DNA from: CAYMUC01 sp964393535
GTDB lineage: Bacteria; Actinomycetota; Acidimicrobiia; Acidimicrobiales; Ilumatobacteraceae
DNA length: 6,582 bases
Assembly: GCA_964393535.1 (NCBI GenBank)
Contig: CAYMUC010000136.1
Coordinates: forward strand, 1-6,582
Reading direction: 5' to 3'
In this document: one piece after another, positions 1-5,153 of the stretch
Layout of the letters: the number at the start of each line of letters is the position of its first letter
Numbering within the stretch: position 1 is the first letter of the stretch
Notes under the pieces: model-generated
Database searches by the model: none
Told to the model about the DNA's origin: nothing
What the model saw: the letters and a program-made list of their open reading frames with translations, nothing else
Program-made: the position numbers and the translations under genes

Positions 1-1654
1 GATGACAAGTCCGCCAGGCGTGCCGTGGCATCGATGGTCTGGGTATCGACGTCTATTCGTTGCAGGACAACCGGACTGCTGTCCAACAACACGTAGAGAT
101 GTTCACCATCGGTCGATGGCTCGATATCGACAGCACGGTCAAGGCGACTGTCTCCGATCATCGCCGTTGGCTTGGGGGCTTCGGTATCTGTGGCCGGCCA
201 GTTCGCCGTGGGTACTCGCATGACCTTGAATGGCGTGCCGTCGGTTCCGGCGAAGATCACACCACCTGCCATGGCCATCGATCGGATGCGAGAGTCATAG
301 ACGTCTTGGCCCTCGTCGAACGTCAACGTGGAGGTTGCTCCGATCGTCACCGTGTTGGTGCCCGAGTTGTACGACACGGAGTCGAGAGCGAGCCGCGTTA
401 TTTGGCCAGGGTTGATGTTCGAGCCGATGAACAAATGAGTACCGTCAGCTTCGAGCGACGAGAACCCTCTCGCGGTGTTCGCGGAAGTGACTGCGAATCC
501 GGTCACGGGAGTGCTACTCGAGCCGTTCCAAAAGCCAACCGTTGTTCCGCCGGGCCAGGTCGTGTCGGTCCCAGTCTTCGAGGTAGCGACGAAGATGTCG
601 AACCGTGTCGTTCCTACAGCGTCGAGTTTCCCGTCGTCCACCACGACGATGTCCCCCGCACAGTCTCGGGCTCGTGCACAGCTGAACCAATCGGTCGTCT
701 GTGAACCCATCACGCGTGTGCTGACTGTGTTCGTCACAGGATTCGCGTTCGTCAGATCGAACACTTCCAACAGTCCGTTACGGGCCGTTGAGGTGGCTGA
801 CACCGCAACAAGATTCTCCTCCGACGAGTTCACATCCAATGCGAGAATCGTGGTGCCTCGCACCGTGCTCTCGGCCACCGTTACCGCCGTTAGGTAGTCC
901 GATGGATCGTTCGGATCATCGTCGAGGTCGACACGCACGATCCGACTTTTTCGTGACGCAACCTGTGAGTTGACTTCGCGAAGACCGAGATACGCATGGC
1001 CGCCGTGCATCGTCGCCACGGTCGCCCGCCAGTTGAGGTTGCCACCGATGGCCATGCCATCAAGAGATGCGATCTCGCCTGTCTTGGTCATGGTGTCGGT
1101 GTCGACCACCCACAGACTTGTTGCATTGTCCTCGTCGAACCCGANNNNNNNNNNNNNNNNNNNNNNNNNNNNNNNNNNNNNNNNNNNNNNNNNNNNNNNN
1201 NNNNNNNNNNNNNNNNNNNNNNNNNNNNNNNNNNNNNNNNNNNNATGGTGTCGGTGTCGACCACCCACAGACTTGTTGCATTGTCCTCGTCGAACCCGAT
1301 GATGGCCGTGTTCCCGTCTGCGGCCACCATGACCGCTAATGGCACCCATGTGGTCGCCAACGTTGCAACCCTCGCACCCGTGGTTGCGTCGATCTTGACG
1401 AGCAGACCACGAGTGACTGCGGAGACAGCATCCCGCTGCTGTGCGCTTGCCAGTACGAACTGACCATTCGGGTCGGCCACGAGGGCGTCGACATTGCCCT
1501 CGGCACCCCAGTTGGCGTCATTGGTCGTCCCCTGATCGGGCAACGCCGTGGCGATCGGCACCTGCCAAGCCGTCATCCCAGCGAGCGCCGTCGCGACAGC
1601 CAGTGCGAGACGCCCGACAGGACATCGATAGCTGCGAGTGATCAGACCATCCAT
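1..1654 (-). CDS. Secreted YVTN/WD40-like beta-propeller protein (3' end off window; interrupted by assembly gap)
   Basis: The minus frame is open from the start at 1654 to the N gap, and resumes from 1144 to base 1 with no stop, so the C-terminus lies outside the window. If the duplicated 55 bp and the 100 N are collapsed, the two parts join in one frame and give about 499 visible codons. The N-terminus looks like a Sec signal peptide: basic residues R7, R10 and R15, a hydrophobic stretch around 16-30, and a signal peptidase I site A-T-A (35-37) before L-P. The mature part repeats a short beta-blade pattern, for example VDALVADPNGQFVLA, AVMVAADGNTAIIGF, SSLEADGTHLFIGS and IEPSTDGEHLYVLL, each followed by a strand such as LWVVDTDT or LEVFDLTN. 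This is typical of YVTN/WD40-like propellers, probably about seven blades in the visible part. One CX5C pair is present (FSCARARDC). I chose the ATG at 1654 because it opens the signal peptide and sits 7 nt after a TAATGT -10 box. In-frame ATGs at 1690 and 1681 would fall in or beyond the operator. Specific function is unknown; ligand or surface binding is likely. It is divergent from TetR regulator 1. Confidence 0.85.
1090..1144. repeat. 55-bp direct repeat, left copy (contig-end overlap)
   Basis: This copy is base-for-base identical to 1245-1299 and ends exactly at the first N. On the minus strand it encodes the segment around GFDEDNATSLWVVDTDT of the propeller protein. It is probably an unmerged contig-end overlap. 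55 is one of the default k-mer sizes of a widely used short-read assembler, which fits this origin. Confidence 0.9.
1145..1244. other. Assembly gap of exactly 100 N
   Basis: The run contains exactly 100 N, the customary placeholder for a gap of unknown size. The 55 bases on its left (1090-1144) are identical to the 55 bases on its right (1245-1299). It lies inside the propeller gene. Read literally, the gap plus one copy of the repeat (155 nt) would shift the reading frame. Removing those 155 nt restores a continuous protein. Confidence 0.98.
1245..1299. repeat. 55-bp direct repeat, right copy (contig-end overlap)
   Basis: This copy begins exactly at the base after the last N and matches 1090-1144 over all 55 bases. 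Sequence after the match differs: the right copy continues into the propeller's N-terminal half, while the left copy is preceded by its C-terminal half. That is the pattern of two contigs overlapping end to end, not of a true tandem array. Confidence 0.9.
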
Positions 1655-1661
1655 ATGAGAG

Positions 1662-1690
1662 ACATTATGACCAACGGTCATAAATGGCAA
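1662..1690 (-). promoter_or_regulatory. Leaderless promoter of the beta-propeller gene
   Basis: On the minus strand, TTGCCA (1690-1685, five of six matches to the TTGACA consensus) is followed by a 17-nt spacer and TAATGT (1667-1662, fitting TANNNT). Seven nt then separate the -10 box from the ATG at 1654, so transcription should start at or within a base or two of the start codon. No Shine-Dalgarno sequence precedes the ATG, which agrees with leaderless translation. The 19-bp palindrome at 1665-1683 fills most of the spacer and overlaps the -10 box, so a bound repressor would block polymerase. Confidence 0.65.
1665..1683. promoter_or_regulatory. TetR-type operator palindrome TTATGACC-AAC-GGTCATAA
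   Basis: Two perfect 8-bp arms (TTATGACC and GGTCATAA) flank a 3-nt centre, 19 bp in all. It lies in the 56-bp region between the divergent propeller and TetR 1 start codons. This length, symmetry and place are typical for binding of a TetR dimer that represses both its own gene and the divergent neighbour. I infer that TetR regulator 1 is the binding protein. It overlaps the -10 box of the propeller promoter and the -35 region of the TetR promoter. Confidence 0.75.
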
Positions 1691-1703
1691 ACGCCACTAT
1701 GCT
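1675..1703 (+). promoter_or_regulatory. Leaderless promoter of TetR regulator 1
   Basis: TATGCT (1698-1703, fitting TANNNT) stands exactly 7 nt before the ATG at 1711, the spacing expected for a leaderless transcript. The -35 position at a 17-nt spacer is CGGTCA (1675-1680), a weak match (three of six) that overlaps the right arm of the palindrome. Repressor bound at 1665-1683 would cover this -35 region, which predicts autorepression. Confidence 0.55.
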
Positions 1704-1710
1704 GAGCCGC

Positions 1711-2274
1711 ATGACAGCCGACGGGAAGCCGTCTAAAGCACGGAACCGCACGCGCAGCGAGACCATGGATCTCCTGCGCGCCTCGGCATTGGAGTTGCTC
1801 GCGACCATCGATCCGGAAGCGCTCACCATCCGCGAGATCAGCGACCACGCCGGAGTGTTCCACCGCTACATCCCCGACTATTTCGGCGGCAAAGCCGAAC
1901 TGCTCGCCGACATCTACCCGACTGCGCGGGAACAGGCTCGGGGTGGCCTCGTCCTTCTCGACGGTGACGGCATCCGGCCGGAAGTGATCCGCCTGGCCCG
2001 TCTGGCCGTGTGGCTGTCAGCCAACCGCGACACCGGCGTCCCCGCCGACGGCCGCCCGCTCACCCAGTCACTCGTTACGACGCTCACCGAACAGACCGGT
2101 CTCGACGAAGGGACCGCTCTGCTGGTCGCGCAACGAGTCATGGCGGGCGTGATCGTGCTCGCTGCGTTCCCCGACGTCATCAGCAACGAGCCGATCGATG
2201 TCGCTGCGCATCGCGATCTCGAACTACGCATCGTGCGATTACTCGCACAGGACTCCGCATCTCGCAACGTGTGA
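1711..2274 (+). CDS. TetR/AcrR-family transcriptional regulator 1
   Basis: The 187-residue product has the usual TetR length and layout: a basic N-terminus, a DNA-binding three-helix domain at about residues 14-70, then a helical ligand/dimer domain. The helix-turn-helix lies at about 39-59 (LTIREISDHAGVFHRYIPDYF) and runs into the conserved GGKAELLADIY. The recognition helix is slightly unusual: where most family members have Tyr before the xYF/xHF motif, this one has Pro (IPDYF). I chose the ATG at 1711 because a TATGCT -10 box lies 7 nt upstream. In-frame ATGs at 1684 and 1699 would add up to 9 residues, but 1684 abuts the operator and 1699 falls inside the -10 box. It is divergent from the propeller gene and is the likely repressor acting at 1665-1683. 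The ligand cannot be predicted. Its TGA directly abuts the opposing stop codon of the protease gene. Confidence 0.88.
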   Translation: MTADGKPSKARNRTRSETMDLLRASALELLATIDPEALTIREISDHAGVFHRYIPDYFGGKAELLADIYPTAREQARGGLVLLDGDGIRPEVIRLARLAVWLSANRDTGVPADGRPLTQSLVTTLTEQTGLDEGTALLVAQRVMAGVIVLAAFPDVISNEPIDVAAHRDLELRIVRLLAQDSASRNV

Positions 2275-4227
2275 CTACACCTCGACGATGGCGCTGACCG
2301 CAGCGGTGTTGCCGCCGAAGTCGGTGACGCTCAACTCGATGTACAGCACCGTGCCCGACGGGAGTTCATCGAAGAGGTAGGCGAGGCCGGGTAGGTCGGC
2401 GTACAGACCGACATCGGTGGTGGGCAGCCACTCGGTGTTGCCATCGGCGTCGAGCACCAACACCTCGGGCACCATGATCCCGTCGGGGTCGGCCGTCAGT
2501 TCACCGAAGGTGCCCGTCTGATCGTCGTACACGTAGTAGGTCTCGCTGAGCACGTTCCAGTCCAGGTCCACCACGATCGACAACAGCACCTCTTGTGCAC
2601 CTTCGTCGGCTGCGCCGGGCGGGTAGTACAACAGGGGCACGTCGATGGTGACGATGCCTTCGTCCTCGTCGATGGTGAGGTCGCCGTAGGCGGCAGCCGA
2701 GTCTTCGCCGTCGCTGAGTGTCAGTGTCCTCAGGTCGAAAATCCCGATTGCTAACCCTGATCCGTCATCGGCGATGCTCGCAGGCTCACTGCCCAGGATC
2801 ACGACCGATCCATCGTCGTCCACGATGCCGTACTGAAGAGTGGCCTCGACCACGTTGTCGGCCACCGCTGCATCGAACATGCCGATGATGTTCAGACCGT
2901 CGTCGTCGAAGAACACCTCGGCCTCATCGGACGCAAACGCAGCGCGCTCGTCAATCGGAATCGCTGCGCCACCGGCGTAGTAGGCCGCCAAGAAGCCCGC
3001 CCACCCACTCGCCGCGACCACGTCGGTGTAGTCCTGGGAGAACCACTGCTGCTGCGGGGGAAAGTAGATCGACAGGCCCGTGGCCCCCTTGGCTGCCGCA
3101 CCCGCAACGGAGTAGGTGACGATCTGATTCAGCGTGCGCAGCACCTCATCGGCCTCGCTACTGACGTCCAGCGCGTCGTTACCGATCTCGGCAACGAGAA
3201 TCCCCAGGTCGACCATATGGGTGTCCTGGGTGGGATCGGGTTGGCGTCCGAAGCCCAGCGTGGCGGCCCGAGTGCGACCGATGATCGACCCCAGTGCACC
3301 GGCACGCGGCGTGAGGGCCTCGGTGAACGCGGACAGTGCTTCATCGAGCGCCGGCATGGCCTCGAGGTCGACCAGCGAGAGTGTGATCTCAGCCTCGGTA
3401 CCTTCGCTGAGGGCTTGACCGCGGAAGCCATCGACCAGTGCTCGGCCCAGCATGTCCACATCGGCTTCGGGGTCGTCGCGCAGCATCTGCAGCACCCGGT
3501 AGTCCCAGCCGTGGCCGGGCTCGAGTTCCTGAGACGACAACAACCGACGAGCAAAAGGAGCCACCGTGCTGGCCACTTCGTAGGTCGCCATGAGGCAGGC
3601 GTCGAAGCCGAGCAGTTCGAGTCGATCCACCCCGGCCCGATCGAGACCCTCGGCGATGGCCGAACTGATCTCGGCGAGGTCGAGGACATCATGATCCGAC
3701 GACTCGTCGCCACCGACCCCGGGCCACGCGGCACCGTGGTCGGAGAGCACCAGTGCGTACTTCTGGGCGGGGAAGCGGGCGATGCCCTCGGCGATGAAGT
3801 CCGCCAACACCGCCGGGTCACCGGTGTTCACGTCTCCGAGGTCGTCGAGCACCTCGGCCTCACCAAGACCGACGTGCAACAACTTGGCGCCTTCCCAGTC
3901 GTCGAGACCCAGCACGGGATCGTCGCTGTAGTCGCTCGCTCGGTCGACCAACGCCACGATGTCGAGTTTGTCGCCAGAACCGACTGCACCCATCTCGGTG
4001 ATGTCGTCGAGGAGGAACGGCTCGAGATCGGTGTCGGCCATGGAGTACACGAGCACCGTCCAGCCGGGTCGCACCTCGCCATCGACTGCGTCGGCTGCCC
4101 GGTCCGACGCCGCAACCGTGGACTCCGGACTGCTCACCGACGTGTCCGCTACCTCCTCGGCACCCCCTGCGCATGACAGTGCAGTCATCGCACAGGCCAC
4201 CGAAACAACGCTCCAACTTCGTACCAC
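2275..4227 (-). CDS. Clostripain-family (peptidase C11) cysteine protease, putative lipoprotein
   Basis: The 650-residue product carries the hallmarks of peptidase C11, clan CD proteases that cut after Arg or Lys. The core starts at about 56 (WTVLVYSMADTDLE). The catalytic His is H164 in LSDHGAAW and the catalytic Cys is C211 in FDACLM. D209, two residues before the Cys, matches the acidic residue known to shape the basic P1 pocket in this family. Further family motifs are SSQELEPGHGWDY (231-243) and GLSIYFP (384-390). The N-terminus has R3, a hydrophobic run, and C19 in TALSC, which fits the broad lipobox pattern though it lacks the usual Leu at -3. Export and lipid anchoring are therefore likely, not certain. 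Residues ~421-650 form an Asp/Glu-rich, probably beta-rich extension of unknown role. I chose the GTG at 4227 because GGAGAGG lies 8 nt upstream and a signal sequence follows; the open frame continues to 4587 only as a shadow of TetR 2. It is divergent from TetR 2 and convergent with TetR 1. Confidence 0.9.
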   Translation of the reverse strand: MVRSWSVVSVACAMTALSCAGGAEEVADTSVSSPESTVAASDRAADAVDGEVRPGWTVLVYSMADTDLEPFLLDDITEMGAVGSGDKLDIVALVDRASDYSDDPVLGLDDWEGAKLLHVGLGEAEVLDDLGDVNTGDPAVLADFIAEGIARFPAQKYALVLSDHGAAWPGVGGDESSDHDVLDLAEISSAIAEGLDRAGVDRLELLGFDACLMATYEVASTVAPFARRLLSSQELEPGHGWDYRVLQMLRDDPEADVDMLGRALVDGFRGQALSEGTEAEITLSLVDLEAMPALDEALSAFTEALTPRAGALGSIIGRTRAATLGFGRQPDPTQDTHMVDLGILVAEIGNDALDVSSEADEVLRTLNQIVTYSVAGAAAKGATGLSIYFPPQQQWFSQDYTDVVAASGWAGFLAAYYAGGAAIPIDERAAFASDEAEVFFDDDGLNIIGMFDAAVADNVVEATLQYGIVDDDGSVVILGSEPASIADDGSGLAIGIFDLRTLTLSDGEDSAAAYGDLTIDEDEGIVTIDVPLLYYPPGAADEGAQEVLLSIVVDLDWNVLSETYYVYDDQTGTFGELTADPDGIMVPEVLVLDADGNTEWLPTTDVGLYADLPGLAYLFDELPSGTVLYIELSVTDFGGNTAAVSAIVEV

Positions 4228-4235
4228 GGACCCCG

Positions 4236-4242
4236 CCTCTCC
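4236..4242 (-). promoter_or_regulatory. Ribosome binding site of the C11 protease (GGAGAGG)
   Basis: Minus-strand GGAGAGG ends 8 nt before the GTG at 4227. It is the only strong Shine-Dalgarno sequence before a start codon in the window and decides the start of the protease gene over any upstream alternative. The other four genes appear leaderless. Confidence 0.7.
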
Positions 4243-4270
4243 GATCGGCACGACAGTTCGGCCAAGACGA

Positions 4271-4299
4271 ATGGTAGCGACGCCGGCTTGCGTCAGTGC
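4271..4299 (-). promoter_or_regulatory. Candidate promoter of the C11 protease gene
   Basis: TACCAT (4276-4271, fitting TANNNT) would give a leader of about 35-40 nt, long enough to hold the ribosome binding site at 4242-4236. The -35 position at 17 nt spacing (4299-4294, GCACTG) is poor, and it overlaps the short palindrome GTCAG-TG-CTGAC at 4292-4303, a possible regulator site. The -10 match alone is weak evidence. Confidence 0.3.
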
Positions 4300-4366
4300 T
4301 GACAGGTCGGGCACCACCACTCCTGATGAGAAAGCGTTGTCCGCAGGCCTCACTCGGCGGCACTGC

Positions 4367-4412
4367 GCGTGGTGTGACGGCAGGTTCGCTCTGGCCGCCT
4401 GGGACACCACGC
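4367..4412. repeat. 9-bp inverted repeat with 28-nt spacing before TetR regulator 2
   Basis: GCGTGGTGT (4367-4375) and ACACCACGC (4404-4412) are perfect reverse complements separated by 28 nt. The right arm ends one base before the -10 box of TetR 2. The spacing is too wide for one normal TetR operator. It could be two half-sites of a looping or tetrameric binder, or a weak stem. Confidence 0.45.
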
Positions 4413-4413
4413 C

Positions 4414-4419
4414 TACACT
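4414..4419 (+). promoter_or_regulatory. -10 box (TACACT) of TetR regulator 2
   Basis: TACACT fits TANNNT and stands exactly 7 nt before the GTG at 4427, the same geometry as the two promoters at 1662-1703. No convincing -35 hexamer is seen 16-18 nt upstream. The transcript would be leaderless. Confidence 0.55.
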
Positions 4420-4426
4420 CGCCCAC

Positions 4427-5068
4427 GTGACCGACGTCCGCGCAGAGTCGAAACGCCGTCGAAGGACGGCTGAGGAGACTCGTACGATCGTGCTCGATAC
4501 GGCGGTGGCGTGGATCGAGGAGAACGGCTCGGTGAATCTGAAGGTAGTGGACATCGCTCGTGCGTCGGGCGTGCCAGAAGTTCTCATCTATCGCTACTTC
4601 GAGGACCGACACGGCTTGTTGACGGCCGCACTGGTCGAGTTGTGGGAGCGGTACATGATCCAGCCACTCGACGACGCTCGCCGGCTGATCGCTGACCTAC
4701 CCGACGATGCGTTCACACCCGAGTTCCTGGTGTCGATCGGGGTCCAGCCGAATTCCGATACAGCTCGCAAAAGCCGCTGGGCACGTCTGCAAGTGCTCGC
4801 CGCATCCCCTGAGAACGCCGAGCTGCGACGCATGATCAAGGAGTCGCAGTCGAGAATCAATCTCGAGCACGAGGCGTTGATCGAACTGATCCGCTCACGA
4901 ATGCCGGGTCGACACCTCCCATCAGTCCGCATGATGCGCATGCTCAATCAGAACGTGATCTTCGGTTTCGTGATCGAGGATCTCACCGATGACCCGGTGA
5001 CGGATGAAGAACTTCGCGAGTTCCTCACCATGTTCTACGGGCGCATGGTCGAACCCGACCCGAACTGA
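4427..5068 (+). CDS. TetR/AcrR-family transcriptional regulator 2
   Basis: The 213-residue product starts with a very basic segment (residues 5-13, several Arg/Lys). A TetR DNA-binding domain follows: helix 1 around 16-33, helix-turn-helix at about 38-58 (LKVVDIARASGVPEVLIYRYF), then EDRHGLLTAALVELWERY. Here the recognition helix has the usual IYRYF. Residues ~80-213 form the variable helical ligand/dimer domain. I chose the GTG at 4427 because a TACACT box lies 7 nt upstream; the frame is open as far back as 3959, but that part is antisense to the protease gene. The gene is divergent from the C11 protease (199 bp between starts) and lies 85 bp upstream of the RCC1-repeat gene on the same strand. 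It is a candidate repressor for either neighbour. The ligand is not predictable. Confidence 0.88.
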   Translation: MTDVRAESKRRRRTAEETRTIVLDTAVAWIEENGSVNLKVVDIARASGVPEVLIYRYFEDRHGLLTAALVELWERYMIQPLDDARRLIADLPDDAFTPEFLVSIGVQPNSDTARKSRWARLQVLAASPENAELRRMIKESQSRINLEHEALIELIRSRMPGRHLPSVRMMRMLNQNVIFGFVIEDLTDDPVTDEELREFLTMFYGRMVEPDPN

Positions 5069-5115
5069 ACAACGTCAACTGGCGTAAAGCGGTAGGGCGT
5101 TCGGCACACGTATGT

Positions 5116-5145
5116 TTGTAAGTAATCATTACTTGTGTCTACGCT
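5116..5145 (+). promoter_or_regulatory. Promoter of the RCC1-repeat gene
   Basis: TTGTAA (5116-5121, four of six matches to TTGACA), an 18-nt spacer and TACGCT (5140-5145, fitting TANNNT) lie 8 nt before the ATG at 5154. There is no Shine-Dalgarno sequence, so the transcript is probably leaderless or nearly so. The palindrome at 5120-5134 sits inside the spacer. A promoter here means the RCC1 gene need not depend on read-through from TetR regulator 2. Confidence 0.6.
5120..5134. promoter_or_regulatory. TetR-type operator palindrome AAGTAAT-C-ATTACTT
   Basis: Two perfect 7-bp arms surround a single central base. The AT-rich 15-mer stands out from its GC-rich surroundings and lies between the -35 and -10 boxes of the RCC1 promoter, a position where a bound dimer would repress. 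The sequence style is like many TetR/AcrR operators. TetR regulator 2, encoded just upstream, is the obvious candidate binder, but its own promoter has no copy of this site, so this is inference. Confidence 0.7.
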
Positions 5146-5153
5146 CCCCGACC

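Noticed and set aside
60..704. Plus-strand open frame of 214 codons
   Set aside because: It lies antisense to the propeller gene, whose minus frame reads as a coherent repeated beta-blade protein. The plus product is Arg/Gly-rich with no domain and is a GC-rich shadow.
1090..1299. True tandem duplication inside the propeller gene
   Set aside because: A real duplication would not be expected to match exactly up to both edges of a 100-N placeholder, and a literal reading breaks the frame.
1684..1710. ATG at 1684 as the start of TetR regulator 1
   Set aside because: It abuts the operator and lies before the likely -10 box TATGCT, so a transcript from that box would not include it. It is not fully excluded.
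2233..2248. Rho-independent terminator
   Set aside because: The stem GTGCGA/TCGCAC is perfect but short, lies inside coding DNA, and has no T run on either strand.
3217..4176. Plus-strand open frame of 319 codons
   Set aside because: It is antisense to the catalytic part of the C11 protease, which has both catalytic motifs. The plus-strand product resembles no family.
2275..4227. Protease of a bacterial defence system (gasdermin-type or CRISPR-linked)
   Set aside because: The protein is C11, with an export signal and no gasdermin-like, CRISPR or sensor gene beside it. An extracytoplasmic protease fits the sequence better.
3959..4426. N-terminal extension of TetR regulator 2
   Set aside because: The extension is antisense to the protease gene and its signal sequence. 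The TetR domain begins just after the GTG at 4427, which has a -10 box at leaderless spacing.
4228..4587. N-terminal extension of the C11 protease up to an ATG at 4587
   Set aside because: The 120 extra residues are antisense to TetR 2 or non-coding. A good ribosome binding site and a signal sequence mark the GTG at 4227 as the start.
3860..4612. Minus-strand open frame of 250 codons
   Set aside because: It overlaps the start of the C11 gene in another frame and is Arg-rich without motifs.
5069..5100. Terminator after TetR regulator 2
   Set aside because: Only weak AACG/CGTT symmetry is seen, without a stable stem or T run.
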